64,000 bases of DNA from NCBI RefSeq assembly GCF_018283455.1, contig NZ_JAAMTH010000001.1, positions 1,031,001 through 1,095,000 of the forward strand. Reading direction: 5' to 3'. Position 1 is the stretch's first letter. Each line of letters starts with the position of its first letter. This DNA is from Planococcus sp. MSAK28401 (lineage in GTDB: Bacteria; Bacillota; Bacilli; Bacillales_A; Planococcaceae). Below are positions 1-8,820 of the stretch, in pieces. Under the pieces are notes generated by a model. That model was not told the origin of the DNA. It made no database searches and was given only the letters and a program-made list of their open reading frames with translations. Made by a program: the position numbers and the translations under genes.

Positions 1-1
1 A

Positions 2-1207
2 TTCGACCGTAAAAACTATTTCTATCCGGATAACCCGAAAGCCTACCAGATTTCCCAATTCGATCAGCCGATCGGCGAGCACGGATGGTTGGAAATTGAA
101 GTGAATGGCGAGAAAAAACGCATCGGCATTACGCGCCTGCACATGGAAGAAGATGCCGGCAAACTGACGCATACCGGCAACGGCCATTCCCTTGTCGACT
201 TTAACCGCCAAGGCACGCCATTGATCGAAATCGTCTCGGAGCCGGATATCCGCACGCCGGAAGAAGCGTATGCGTATTTGGAAAAAATCAAATCGATCAT
301 CCAGTACACAGGCGTTTCCGATGTGCGCATGGAAGAAGGCTCGCTGCGCTGCGACGCCAATATCTCCTTGCGTCCATACGGCCGTGATGAATTCGGCACG
401 AAAACTGAGCTGAAGAACTTGAACTCGTTCAACTTCGTCAAAAAAGGCTTGGAGCACGAACAGATCCGCCAAGAGCAAGTATTGCTTGCAGGCGGCATCA
501 TCGAGCAGGAAACACGCCGCTATGATGAATCAACTGGCAAAACCTTGCTGATGCGCATCAAGGAAGGGTCGGATGATTACCGTTACTTCCCAGAACCGGA
601 TCTGGTTGATATCGTTATCGACGATGCATGGCTCGAGCGCGTGCGCGCAGAAATTCCGGAACTTCCGGATGCCCGCAAAGCCCGCTACGTATCAGAACTT
701 GGCTTGTCGTCATATGACGCCATGGTATTGACTTTGCAGAAGCCGATTTCCGATTTCTTCGAAGCGACCGTCAAAGCCGGCGCTGATGCGAAACTGGCAT
801 CAAACTGGCTGATGGGCGAAGTGTCTGCTTACCTTAATGCTCAGAATAAAGAGCTTGAGGATACAGAACTTACGCCAGAGGGACTTGCCGGCATGATCAA
901 ATTGATCGGCGAAGGCACGATTTCTTCAAAAATCGCCAAGAAAGTCTTCAAGGAATTGATCGAAAAAGGCGGCGACCCGAACAAGATCGTCAAAGCGCAA
1001 GGCTTGGTGCAGATCTCGGACGAAAAGGTATTGCTCGAGTACGTCACCAATACTTTGGATGCCAACCCGCAGTCGATCGAAGATTACAAGAACGGGAAAG
1101 ACCGCGCAATCGGCTTCCTCGTCGGGCAAATCATGAAAGCGACAAAAGGGCAGGCCAACCCGCCGCTCTTGAACAAAATCCTCCTCGAGGAAATCGCGAA
1201 ACGTTAA
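2..1207 (+). CDS. gatB: Asp-tRNA(Asn)/Glu-tRNA(Gln) amidotransferase subunit B, 5' end cut by window edge
   Basis: This is the tRNA-binding and kinase subunit of GatCAB, which converts misacylated Glu-tRNA(Gln) and Asp-tRNA(Asn) to the amidated forms in the cytoplasm. The frame is open from base 2 and begins inside the conserved core ([20 protein letters not shown]), followed by the GatB motif region [19 protein letters not shown]. The C-terminal YqeY-like tail domain (roughly the last 150 residues) is present and ends at TAA. There are 401 residues here against a usual length near 475, so about 75 N-terminal residues lie outside. gatC and gatA are expected just upstream. A terminator follows directly, so gatB ends its operon. 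Confidence 0.97.
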   Translation, partial: FDRKNYFYPDNPKAYQISQFDQPIGEHGWLEIEVNGEKKRIGITRLHMEEDAGKLTHTGNGHSLVDFNRQGTPLIEIVSEPDIRTPEEAYAYLEKIKSIIQYTGVSDVRMEEGSLRCDANISLRPYGRDEFGTKTELKNLNSFNFVKKGLEHEQIRQEQVLLAGGIIEQETRRYDESTGKTLLMRIKEGSDDYRYFPEPDLVDIVIDDAWLERVRAEIPELPDARKARYVSELGLSSYDAMVLTLQKPISDFFEATVKAGADAKLASNWLMGEVSAYLNAQNKELEDTELTPEGLAGMIKLIGEGTISSKIAKKVFKELIEKGGDPNKIVKAQGLVQISDEKVLLEYVTNTLDANPQSIEDYKNGKDRAIGFLVGQIMKATKGQANPPLLNKILLEEIAKR

Positions 1208-1211
1208 TCAG

Positions 1212-1244
1212 AAAAAGGATGGCTCAGTGAGCTATCCTTTTTTT
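1212..1244 (+). terminator. gatB intrinsic terminator
   Basis: Stem AAAGGATGGCTC / GAGCTATCCTTT (one G-U pair) with a 3-nt loop, followed by a run of T. It lies 4 bases after the gatB stop. Confidence 0.85.
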
Positions 1245-1299
1245 GTGGTGTATTTTAGTGAATGCGATCCAAAAGTTAAATCTGGTAGTCGAAATGTTA

Positions 1300-1495
1300 T
1301 TTCCTTGAGATTCCGCTCCAAGGGGCACGCTTGAGGCCTGCAGGATGCAGGTCATGCAGCTGATGCGACAGGACGTCGCGTTTTCAGCTGCCCGGGTACA
1401 GGGCGGGTGTTGAGCCAATGTGCCGCAAAGAACGCGGCACATTTGTCTCGCCAGCCCGCGCGGTCCCTCAGGCGTCGGCCCCTTTCCGCTTCATC
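1300..1495. repeat. interspersed GC-rich element with internal inverted repeats
   Basis: GC-rich non-coding segment edged by TTCCGCTCC on the left and CCCCTTTCCGCTTC on the right. It contains paired blocks (CAGCTGATGCG with CGCGTTTTCAGCTG; TGTGCCGC with GCGGCACA) that would fold into several hairpins. The edges resemble an interspersed repeat I know from Bacillaceae genomes, but I cannot run the comparison. Part of it (about 1330-1400) recurs in inverted orientation at about 33718-33787. No credible reading frame is present. Confidence 0.5.
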
Positions 1496-1601
1496 TCTAA
1501 GTATAGTGGGGAAATGAAATTCAACTGTCACTGAAATTAGTATGAATAGTTTTGGACAGCTTTGTAATTGCGTAAAGAATAGCTAGTGAACCATCTTTTC
1601 C

Positions 1602-2370
1602 ACTATCAACTCTAGCTAGGCGTCTTCACCAGCGGACGAATATAATAAAAAAAGACGCGTCCTCGCATGCAACATCCAATGAAATCTAAAAGCCGAACCG
1701 CGCACAAGGGCGAGCCGAAGCAATGAGGCAAGTGCTCTTCTTGGCTCATTGCAAGAGGCCAGCCCAAAGCGGGAGGCGACTGCTTCACGATGAAATAATC
1801 AACGGACATTTCATCTCACTATCAAGTCCAGCTAAGCGACGATACCAGCGGATGAAGACAATAAACAGTGACGCTTCTTCGCACGTAACATCCAATGAAA
1901 TCTAAAAGCCGAACCGCGCACAAGGGCGAGCCGAAGCAATGAGGCAAGTGCTCTTCTTGGCTCATTGCAAGAGGCCAGCCCCAAGCGGGAGGCGACTGCT
2001 TCATGATGAAATAATCAACGGACAATACATCTCACTATCAAGTCCAGCCAAGCGACGATACCAGCGGATGAAGACAATAAACAGTGACGCTTCTTCGCAC
2101 GTAACATCCAATGAAATCTAAAAGCCGAACCGCGCACATGGGTGAGCCGATGCAATAAGACAAGCGATCTTCTTGGCTTATTGCAAGAGGCCAGCCCAAA
2201 GCGGGAGGCGACTGTTTTACGATGAAATAATCAAAGAACGATTCATTTCACTATCAAGTCCAGCTAAGCGCACTTCTCGGCTCATTACGAAAGGCCAGCC
2301 CAAAGCAAGAGGCGGCTATCTCGTGATAAAATGTATAATGAATTATCCATCTCGCTCTCACGTCTAACTT
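1602..2370. repeat. tandem repeat array, 216-bp period, 3 full copies plus one shortened copy
   Basis: The phrase ACTATCAA begins at 1602, 1818, 2034 and 2250, an exact spacing of 216 bp. Copies 1-3 are nearly identical. Copy 4 has lost about 95 bp internally and decays after about 2370. Each full copy contains a 58-nt hairpin: 1708-1765, 1924-1981 and 2140-2197. Its outer stem is GGGC/GCCC and its inner stem has 13 positions with one mismatch. The inner stem carries a compensatory change in copy 3 (G-C replaced by A-T). Short open frames of 60-67 codons recur only because 216 is a multiple of 3. They lack ribosome sites and I do not call them genes. Confidence 0.9.
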
Positions 2371-2449
2371 ACTGCTCCGCATTCTGCATTATAAAACAGC
2401 AACCGACTGCGAAATGTAGAGTTAATTTGGAACAATTCCACAGCTTTTT

Positions 2450-2475
2450 GCTTAAAAGTTTGCCGCAAAGGGAAA
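2450..2475 (+). promoter_or_regulatory. candidate sigma-B promoter of the thioredoxin-like gene
   Basis: GCTTAA - 14 nt - GGGAAA, one mismatch from the sigma-B consensus GTTTAA / GGGWAW and within its spacing range. It lies 37 nt before the ATG at 2513. Found by eye only. Confidence 0.4.
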
Positions 2476-2512
2476 AGAACAGGTAAACTGTTTTGTAAGG
2501 AGACGTGATAGA

Positions 2513-3073
2513 ATGATGACGGAACTGGAATATTTTGAGCATGCCATCTCACTGGAGAAATATATGGCGCAGATGGAATCCAATCAGGAAAAAACCTACA
2601 CGATCTATGAGAAATTCGAGTTGCCGAATGATCCGGAATTTATCGATATGCTGAAACAGCAGCAATTGAACATCTTGGCGATTACCGAGGATTGGTGCGG
2701 CGATGCGATGATGGTCAATCCGATTCTCCGGAAATTGGCAGAAGCGGCGGATCTCGAAGTCCGCTGCGTTTACCGCGACGACAACCCCGAACTTATGGAC
2801 CGTTATTTGACGAATGGCGGCAAGTCGATCCCGAAATACATTTTCCTATCCGAAAGCGGGGAAGTCAAAGGTTCGTGGGGGCCGCGTTCACCGAAAGTCC
2901 AGCAGATGGTCGATGAAAAGAGAGCGAAACTGCCGGAAAAAGAAGATCATCAATACGAGCTGCATTGGAAAACGGTAATCGGGGAGATATCCGACCGTTT
3001 CACGTCCGATCCGGAGCTCTGGCAAGATACGTATGAAGACATTCGCAAGAGCTTGCAGAAAAGTTTGGCTTAA
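2513..3073 (+). CDS. thioredoxin-fold family protein with single active-site Cys
   Basis: Cytoplasmic protein of 186 residues with no signal peptide or membrane segment. The thioredoxin-like core contains TEDWCGDAMM (Cys62) where thioredoxins have WCxxC, and later SIPKYIF, which fits the cis-Pro strand. The second Cys is replaced by Ala, so a dithiol oxidoreductase cycle is unlikely; a monothiol or glutathione/bacillithiol-linked role is possible. Family members of this type are annotated only as thioredoxin family proteins. The start at 2513 is chosen because AAGGAGA at 2497-2503 sits 9 nt upstream. A rod-like hairpin without a T-run follows at 3090-3127. Possibly general-stress controlled (see the sigma-B candidate upstream). 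Confidence 0.8.
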   Translation: MMTELEYFEHAISLEKYMAQMESNQEKTYTIYEKFELPNDPEFIDMLKQQQLNILAITEDWCGDAMMVNPILRKLAEAADLEVRCVYRDDNPELMDRYLTNGGKSIPKYIFLSESGEVKGSWGPRSPKVQQMVDEKRAKLPEKEDHQYELHWKTVIGEISDRFTSDPELWQDTYEDIRKSLQKSLA

Positions 3074-3089
3074 CCCTATACAGACAGCC

Positions 3090-3127
3090 GGCTGCAGAAT
3101 GCCCGTCCGCGGGAACTTTCTGCAGCC
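3090..3127. other. strong hairpin without T-run
   Basis: Perfect 10-bp stem GGCTGCAGAA / TTCTGCAGCC enclosing an inner CCCG/CGGG stem, between the thioredoxin-like gene and dagK. It lacks the T tract of an intrinsic terminator. It may be a processing or stabilising structure, or a weak terminator. Confidence 0.55.
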
Positions 3128-3173
3128 CTGTCATGTCCTGTTTCTATAGAATGGTCCAGAAAGGCTGAATCCG

Positions 3174-4088
3174 ATGAAACGAGCACGCATAATTTATAAC
3201 CCGACATCCGGCAGGGAATTGTTCCGCCGCCACCTTCCGGAAGTGTTGGAAAAGATGGAAATCGCAGGATACGAAACGTCCTGCCATGCGACTACCTGTG
3301 AAGGGGACGCAGTGAAAGCGGCGGAATATGCAGTCGAGGGGAAATTTGATTTGGTGGTGGCAGTCGGCGGGGACGGGACACTCAATGAAGTCGTCTCCGG
3401 AATTGCCAAATACCCGGTACGCCCGAAAGTGGGCTTGATTCCGATGGGCACGACCAATGATTTTGCTCGAGCTGTGCGCATCCCACGCGACATCAACCGC
3501 GCTGTCGATATCATCATCAAAGGCGAATCGATCCCTGTCGATATCGGAGTTATGAACGATGACCGCTATTTCGTCAATATTGCAGGAGGCGGGCGTTTGA
3601 CCGAATTGACGTATGAAGTCCCGAGCAAGCTCAAGACAGTACTCGGCCAATTGGCGTATTATTTGAAAGGCATCGAGATGATTCCTTCGATTCGCTCTTC
3701 CCGTGTCCGCATCGAATACGACGGTCAAGTGTTCGACGATAAAGCAATGATGTTTTTGATCGGCTTGACCAATTCCGTCGGCGGTTTTGAAAAACTGGCG
3801 CCGGATGCCAGCATCAACGACGGGAAATTCACCTTGCTCATCTTGAAGGAATTGAATATGGCGGAATTTATCCGTGTGGCATCCCTTGCGCTTCGCGGGG
3901 AGCATTTATCCGACCCGCATGTGTTGTATGTGAAAGCGAGCAAGATTTCCGTGACTTCCAATGAACGCGTATTGTTGAACCTTGATGGCGAGTTCGGCGG
4001 CATTTTGCCGGCTACTTTCGAAAACTTGGAGCGCCATATTGAAATGTTCGTGCCGCTGGAGTATATCAAAGAAAAAGACCGCAAATGA
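3174..4088 (+). CDS. dagK: diacylglycerol kinase (soluble DgkB type)
   Basis: Phosphorylates diacylglycerol to phosphatidic acid and returns it to phospholipid synthesis after lipoteichoic acid assembly. 304 residues with the DAGK catalytic domain at the N terminus: nucleotide motif VAVGGDGTLNEV near residue 65, then GLIPMGTTNDFARA near 92. The C-terminal domain ends with LDGEFGG, which carries the conserved catalytic Asp/Glu region. The length matches B. subtilis DgkB (about 303). In B. subtilis the gene lies between gatB and rlmCD; here the same neighbours persist but a NUDIX gene and the cyd operon lie between dagK and rlmCD. A bidirectional terminator follows. Confidence 0.95.
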   Translation: MKRARIIYNPTSGRELFRRHLPEVLEKMEIAGYETSCHATTCEGDAVKAAEYAVEGKFDLVVAVGGDGTLNEVVSGIAKYPVRPKVGLIPMGTTNDFARAVRIPRDINRAVDIIIKGESIPVDIGVMNDDRYFVNIAGGGRLTELTYEVPSKLKTVLGQLAYYLKGIEMIPSIRSSRVRIEYDGQVFDDKAMMFLIGLTNSVGGFEKLAPDASINDGKFTLLILKELNMAEFIRVASLALRGEHLSDPHVLYVKASKISVTSNERVLLNLDGEFGGILPATFENLERHIEMFVPLEYIKEKDRK

Positions 4089-4137
4089 AAAAGCGATCCG
4101 CTCAACCCGAATGGGAATGAGTGGATCGCTTTTTTTG
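4088..4137. terminator. bidirectional terminator between dagK and NUDIX gene
   Basis: Long stem AAGCGATCCGCTCA / TGAGTGGATCGCTT flanked by A-run and T-run. It serves the converging genes on both strands. Confidence 0.85.
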
Positions 4138-4142
4138 ATAGA

Positions 4143-4577
4143 TCAGTATTCCAGCAATTCGATCGCTTCGTCCTGGTCCGCCGCAAGCTTCGGCAAGCCT
4201 TCAATCGGCTCCCAGCGATACTGCACGATAAGGCCATTATCGCGCCCTTCGCTTTTGATGGTATGTTCGAATTCGTCGATTTTTTCACCGGTGTATTCAA
4301 AATGGAAGATGTTGCGCTCGTACGCTTTGTCTTTATGCGCCGGGTAGTAATTGTATTTGTGGATTTTCCCGACGAATTCCAGCACATCGCGCGGCAAGCC
4401 AGTTTCTTCTTTCACTTCGCGGTACAGGGCATCAATCAATAATTCGTCTTCCCCAATCGTTCCGCCTGGCACTTGCAATCCGACTTCGGGTTCGCCTTTG
4501 TACTCGAATACGAGCAATTCTCGGTTGTTTTCTTCACCTCTCGTAATATAGGCAAATACCTTTCTGCTTGTTTCCAT
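4143..4577 (-). CDS. NUDIX hydrolase
   Basis: 144-residue NUDIX protein, probably hydrolysing a nucleoside diphosphate derivative; the substrate cannot be read from the sequence. The Nudix box spans residues 39-61 and matches GX5EX7REUXEEXGU exactly (Gly39, the REVKEETGL part at 53-61). I use the second ATG (4577), because the Shine-Dalgarno AAAAGG ends only just before the first ATG at 4586 and sits about 8 nt from the second. It is a single gene on the minus strand between dagK and the cyd operon, which interrupts the gene order known from B. subtilis. Confidence 0.88.
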   Translation of the reverse strand: METSRKVFAYITRGEENNRELLVFEYKGEPEVGLQVPGGTIGEDELLIDALYREVKEETGLPRDVLEFVGKIHKYNYYPAHKDKAYERNIFHFEYTGEKIDEFEHTIKSEGRDNGLIVQYRWEPIEGLPKLAADQDEAIELLEY

Positions 4578-4776
4578 ATGAATCATCCTTTTCTTTTGTT
4601 CATTATAGAATACTAAAAATTCAGCAAAATTTCAATGGGGATGTTTTCCTTTTGTCACAGCTTATTCAAACATCGGGCAGAATCGGATGCCTCGCAGAAG
4701 TTTATGGGAGGGCCTTTGAGGTACAATAAAACATATAACGGGCTGTGCTTTGGCCCATGTAAAGGGGACGAGAAAT

Positions 4777-6120
4777 TTGGGATTTGAAGATACGGCCTTA
4801 ATGAGCCGGATACTGACCTTGATGACCCTATCTTTCCACATCATTTACGCGACGATCGGTGTAGGGGTCCCGCTCATGATCATGATCGCCCAATGGGTCG
4901 GGATCAGAAAAAAAGACGAACATTACATTCTCCTAGCACGGCGCTGGGCGAGAGGATTTGTTATCACGGTAGCGGTCGGGGTCGTGACCGGTACCGCAAT
5001 CGGTCTGCAATTATCATTATTGTGGCCGAACTTTATGCAAATGGCAGGGAACGTCATTGCGCTTCCGCTGTTCATGGAAGTCTTCGCGTTTTTCTTTGAA
5101 GCGATTTTCCTCGGAATCTATTTGTATACGTGGGACCGTTTTGAAGACCAGCGCAAGCATTTTCTATTGCTGATTCCGGTTGCGCTCGGAGCGGCTGCTT
5201 CCTCTGTATTTATCACCATCGTCAATTCATTCATGAATGCGCCGCAAGGGTTTGATGTGTTGAACGGCGAGCTGGTCAATGTGAGCCCGTTGCTCGCGAT
5301 GTTCAGTCCAGCCGTGCCGACAAAAGTCGCGCACGTCCTGTCGACAGCATTCATGACGAGCGCCTTTGTGTTGGCGTCGATCGCTGCCTTCCGTTTGCTG
5401 CGTGGGTCGAATCATATTTACCACAAAAAAGCATTGTTCCTGACAATGAAGCTCGCGCTGGTCTTTTCGGTTGCGACCGCCATCATCGGCGACTTTTCAG
5501 GGAAATACTTGGCTGAATACCAGCCAGAGAAACTGGCGGCTGCCGAATGGCATTTTGAAACGGGATCGGAAGCTGAACTGGTGTTGTTCGGTGTATTGGA
5601 CGGCGAAGAGCCGAAATACGCAATCCGCATTCCATACGCGCTCAGCATTTTGGCGCACGGTGTACCAAGCGGTGAAGTCATCGGCTTGAATGATTTCCCG
5701 GAAGATGAAATTCCGCCGCTGTGGATCCATTACCTCTTCGATACGATGGTCACCCTCGGCATGTGGCTCGCGTTCTTCTCCTTCGTTTACGTCGTCGGAG
5801 CGTGGCGCGGCTGGTCCATTGTCACAAGGAAATGGTTCCGCTGGCTGACTGTACTGAGCGGGCCACTCGCGATGCTCGCGATACAGGCTGGCTGGTGGTT
5901 CACGGAAGTCGGCAGGCAGCCGTGGATCTTGCGCGGCTATATGAAGACCAGTGAAGGGGCAACGACAAGCGGGCAAGTCGATTTGATGATCGTATTGTTC
6001 GCCGGCCTCTATGTCATTCTCGGAATCGGAACGGTTGTCGTGTTGTCACGCATGTACAAACGCAACCCAGTCGAGAAAGAATTGGCACAACGTGAATCCG
6101 TAAAAGGCGGTGAAGAATAA
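4777..6120 (+). CDS. cydA: cytochrome bd-type quinol oxidase subunit I
   Basis: Membrane subunit that binds the hemes and oxidises menaquinol while reducing O2 to water. 447 residues with about nine hydrophobic segments. His21 in MTLSFHIIYATIG fits the conserved N-terminal heme ligand, and EVGRQPWILRGYM near residue 380 is the signature of this subunit. The start is taken as TTG at 4777 because AAAGGGG at 4761-4767 is correctly spaced; no ATG is available upstream in frame, and the first internal ATG would cut into the first helix. Closest to the YthA type of Bacillus (short Q loop). Followed with 1-nt overlap by cydB, so translation is coupled. Its dependence on heme ties it to hemL in this window. 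Confidence 0.93.
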   Translation: MGFEDTALMSRILTLMTLSFHIIYATIGVGVPLMIMIAQWVGIRKKDEHYILLARRWARGFVITVAVGVVTGTAIGLQLSLLWPNFMQMAGNVIALPLFMEVFAFFFEAIFLGIYLYTWDRFEDQRKHFLLLIPVALGAAASSVFITIVNSFMNAPQGFDVLNGELVNVSPLLAMFSPAVPTKVAHVLSTAFMTSAFVLASIAAFRLLRGSNHIYHKKALFLTMKLALVFSVATAIIGDFSGKYLAEYQPEKLAAAEWHFETGSEAELVLFGVLDGEEPKYAIRIPYALSILAHGVPSGEVIGLNDFPEDEIPPLWIHYLFDTMVTLGMWLAFFSFVYVVGAWRGWSIVTRKWFRWLTVLSGPLAMLAIQAGWWFTEVGRQPWILRGYMKTSEGATTSGQVDLMIVLFAGLYVILGIGTVVVLSRMYKRNPVEKELAQRESVKGGEE

Positions 6121-7148
6121 TGACACTCGAAATTATCGGGATTTCCGTTCTTTGGCTGTTTTTGTTCCTCTACGTCATCGTGGCGTCGATTGATTTCGGC
6201 GCCGGATTCTTTAACGCTTACAGTGCTTTTTCCGACAAACAGCATATTCTGACAGGCATCATTCAGCGCTATCTGTCGCCAGTATGGGAAGTGACGAACG
6301 TCTTTTTCGTGTTCTTCTTCGTCGGCATCATCGGGTTCTTCCCGCAGACAGCGTTCTATTACGGCACGACGCTTCTCGTGCCGGCAAGCATTGCGCTTAT
6401 TTTGCTGGCAGTGCGTGGTTCGTATTATGCCTTCGCTACTTACGGCGCGAAGATCAACCACCGCGGTTATATCTATATGTACGGTTTATCCGGCCTAATG
6501 CTTCCGGCGGCACTGTCGCCGGTGCTGGCCATTTCAGAAGGCGGCTTTATGCGCCTGGAGGGCGGGCAGCCCTCTCTTGATTATTGGGCGCTGTTTACAA
6601 GCCCCTTGATGTGGAGCATCGTCGTCTTGAGCATTGCAGCGGTGCTGTATATTTCCGCCGTGTTCTTGACGTGGTATGCGTGGAAAGCAGGAGACGAGAA
6701 AGCGACGCAACTTGTCCGCAAGTATGCGCTGATTTGGGCCGGCCCGACAATCATCACTGCGACCGGCATCATTTTTGAACTTCGCGGGCACAACCCGGAA
6801 CATTATGCGAGCTTGCTCGATCTATGGTGGATGTTCGCGCTGTCGTTCCTGTTGTTCCTGGGTACCGTGTTCTTGATCTGGAAAAAGCGCAATTACGGCT
6901 TGGCGTTCATCCTGCTCGTCGGCCAGTTCTTTACCGCGTTTTTTGCCTACGGGGCGTCGCATTACCCGTATTTGCTGTATCCGCACCTGACGATTTACGA
7001 TAGCTTCACGAATGAATCGATGGCGATCGCCTTGATCATCGCCTTTATCGCAGGGCTGGGGCTATTGCTGCCGTCGCTTTATCTATTATTCCGCCTGTTC
7101 CTATTCGACAAAGATTACGTCAAAGGGAAATCGGATTATCATGCCTAA
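6120..7148 (+). CDS. cydB: cytochrome bd-type quinol oxidase subunit II
   Basis: Second core membrane subunit of the bd oxidase, 342 residues with about nine transmembrane segments. It pairs structurally with CydA and stabilises the heme centres. The N terminus (LWLFLFLYVIVASIDFGAGF) and the PVWEVTNVFFVFF segment are typical of CydB/YthB. The ATG at 6120 uses the last base of the cydA TAA, which indicates translational coupling. The small cydS-like gene follows 14 nt downstream, making a three-gene operon that ends at the terminator at 7275. Confidence 0.93.
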   Translation: MTLEIIGISVLWLFLFLYVIVASIDFGAGFFNAYSAFSDKQHILTGIIQRYLSPVWEVTNVFFVFFFVGIIGFFPQTAFYYGTTLLVPASIALILLAVRGSYYAFATYGAKINHRGYIYMYGLSGLMLPAALSPVLAISEGGFMRLEGGQPSLDYWALFTSPLMWSIVVLSIAAVLYISAVFLTWYAWKAGDEKATQLVRKYALIWAGPTIITATGIIFELRGHNPEHYASLLDLWWMFALSFLLFLGTVFLIWKKRNYGLAFILLVGQFFTAFFAYGASHYPYLLYPHLTIYDSFTNESMAIALIIAFIAGLGLLLPSLYLLFRLFLFDKDYVKGKSDYHA

Positions 7149-7162
7149 GGAGGCTGTGAAAG

Positions 7163-7273
7163 ATGAATGATTTCTTCATTTTCTATGCGCCGTTTCTGGT
7201 GATCATCCTGGCGATTGCCGTCGGTTTCTGGATATCACTGAAAGATGGCCCGGTAACGAAAGAAAAAAAATAA
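7163..7273 (+). CDS. cydS: CydS-like small subunit of bd oxidase
   Basis: 36-codon gene with a perfect AAGGAGG at 7147-7153, 9 nt before the ATG. The peptide begins MNDFFIFYAPFLVIILAIAV, a single transmembrane segment, and ends in a charged tail with KDGPV. The third subunit CydS of the Geobacillus bd oxidase is a single-helix peptide of about 33 residues with a similar start (FLI-YAP pattern, from memory), and the position directly after cydB supports this. It is too short for most gene callers. A strong terminator follows at once. Confidence 0.78.
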   Translation: MNDFFIFYAPFLVIILAIAVGFWISLKDGPVTKEKK

Positions 7274-7274
7274 A

Positions 7275-7306
7275 GCTGTGGCGGGAATTTCCCGCCACAG
7301 TTTTTT
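7275..7306 (+). terminator. cydABS terminator
   Basis: Stem CTGTGGCGGG / CCCGCCACAG followed by TTTTTT, starting 2 bases after the cydS stop. Confidence 0.92.
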
Positions 7307-7325
7307 ACTGCTTAAAAAGCGGATA

Positions 7326-7334
7326 TGTTACAAT
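7326..7334 (+). promoter_or_regulatory. extended -10 promoter of rlmCD
   Basis: TGTTACAAT fits the TGnTATAAT extended -10 element, 27 nt before the rlmCD start. No clear -35 is visible. Confidence 0.45.
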
Positions 7335-7361
7335 AAGTCAATGTGAAATGGAGTGAACGTA

Positions 7362-8723
7362 ATGAAACCAGTAACGAAAAATGACCGCTTGTCCGTCTAT
7401 GTCGAAGACTTGACGCATGATGGTGCAGGCGTTGCCAAAGTGGACGGCTACCCGCTGTTCATCAAAGATGCTTTGCCCGGTGAGACCGTAACGGTGCATG
7501 TATTGAAAACATTGAAATCTTACGGCTTTGCGAAACTCATCTCGATCGAAGAGAAATCCGCAGACCGCATCGACGCACCTTGCCCGGTGTTTGAGATATG
7601 TGGCGGCTGCCAATTGCAGCACCTGTCCTACGAAGGCCAATTGAAATACAAAGAAAAAGTGGTGCGCGATGCGATGGCACGTCTCGGCAAATTGCCGGAC
7701 GTGCCGGTCCATCCGGTCAAAGGCATGGACAATCCGTGGCGCTACCGCAACAAATCGCAAATTCCGTTCGGCCAAGAAGATGGCCGTGTCGTCGCTGGTT
7801 TTTACCAGCCGCGCTCACACCGTATTGCGGATACCGATATCTGCTTGATCCAGACACCGGAAGCGGATATTTTGATGGCGTCGCTCAAGCGTAATTTGCA
7901 GGATATGGGCATCGAGCCGTATGAAGAAAAGACGCATCGCGGCATGCTGCGCCACGTCGTCCTGCGAAAAGGGCGCGTGACGGGCGAATTGATGGTCGTG
8001 TTGGTGACGAAGAAGCAGAAATTCCCGCAAGCAGAGCGCGCCGTGGAAGCAATTCGTGCGGCATTGCCTGAGGTCACGTCAATCATGCAGAACGTCAATC
8101 CAGAAAAGACCAATGTCATTTTCGGGAATGAAACGATCAATCTATGGGGCAAAGACATCATCGAAGACCGGATCGGCGATGTACGCTTTGAGATCTCCGC
8201 GCGATCGTTCTATCAAGTCAACCCGGAACAGACGGAAGTACTATACGGGCAGGCGCTTGATTACGCGGGACTGACAGGAACGGAAACGGTGATCGATGCG
8301 TATTGTGGCATCGGCACGATTTCGCTGTTCCTTGCACAGCGCGCAAAATTCGTCATGGGTGTCGAGATCGTCCCGCAAGCGATCGAAGACGCCAAACGCA
8401 ACGCCGATTTGAACGGCTTTACGAATACCTTATTTGAAGCAGGACCCGCCGAAGAAGTCATTCCGCGTTGGTACAAAGACGGCAAACAAGCGGATGTGCT
8501 TGTCGTCGATCCGCCGCGCAAAGGTTGCGACGAAGCGCTTCTTCAAACGATGCTCGAACAGAAGCCAGAGCGCATCGTTTACGTCTCCTGCAACCCGGCG
8601 ACGCTGGCACGCGATTTGCGCATCTTGGAAGACGGCGGCTACCGGACGCAGGAAGTCCAGCCGGTCGATATGTTCCCGCAGACGACCCATGTCGAATGCG
8701 TCGCGTGGCTAACGAGAAGTTGA
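7362..8723 (+). CDS. rlmCD: 23S rRNA (uracil-C5)-methyltransferase, RlmCD/TrmA family
   Basis: SAM-dependent enzyme that makes m5U in 23S rRNA; B. subtilis RlmCD (YefA) acts on U747 and U1939. 453 residues. The N-terminal TRAM RNA-binding domain (about 1-60) is followed by a 4Fe-4S site with Cys74, Cys80, Cys83 and a later Cys near 162. The SAM motif [12 protein letters not shown] is near residue 310, VDPPRKGC near 385, and the catalytic Cys lies in [13 protein letters not shown] near 408. ATG 7362 is preferred to the upstream GTG because GGAGTG lies 8-9 nt before it. Position next to the dagK/gatB block matches yefA. A paralogue lies at 42098-43462. Confidence 0.92.
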   Translation: MKPVTKNDRLSVYVEDLTHDGAGVAKVDGYPLFIKDALPGETVTVHVLKTLKSYGFAKLISIEEKSADRIDAPCPVFEICGGCQLQHLSYEGQLKYKEKVVRDAMARLGKLPDVPVHPVKGMDNPWRYRNKSQIPFGQEDGRVVAGFYQPRSHRIADTDICLIQTPEADILMASLKRNLQDMGIEPYEEKTHRGMLRHVVLRKGRVTGELMVVLVTKKQKFPQAERAVEAIRAALPEVTSIMQNVNPEKTNVIFGNETINLWGKDIIEDRIGDVRFEISARSFYQVNPEQTEVLYGQALDYAGLTGTETVIDAYCGIGTISLFLAQRAKFVMGVEIVPQAIEDAKRNADLNGFTNTLFEAGPAEEVIPRWYKDGKQADVLVVDPPRKGCDEALLQTMLEQKPERIVYVSCNPATLARDLRILEDGGYRTQEVQPVDMFPQTTHVECVAWLTRS

Positions 8724-8781
8724 TGGGCTTCCAATAAGAATGAATTATTGATTTATGGAAAATAATGAAATTTAATAGTCG

Positions 8782-8820
8782 ACCCCCAATGATTGTTCTT
8801 TGAACAGTATTGGGGGTTTT
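8782..8820 (+). terminator. terminator after rlmCD
   Basis: Stem ACCCCCAAT / ATTGGGGGT with an inner TGTTC/GAACA pairing, followed by a T-rich tract. Confidence 0.8.

Noticed and set aside
1612-2367. Repeated open frames of 60-67 codons on both strands in the 216-bp array.
   Set aside because: The period is a multiple of three, so any chance frame recurs. There are no ribosome sites, and codon choice does not fit the neighbours.
1602-2370. CRISPR array.
   Set aside because: The whole 216-bp unit repeats, without short repeats and unique spacers, and there are no cas genes in the window.
3144-3905. Minus-strand open frame of 253 codons opposite dagK.
   Set aside because: Shadow of dagK; no start signals.
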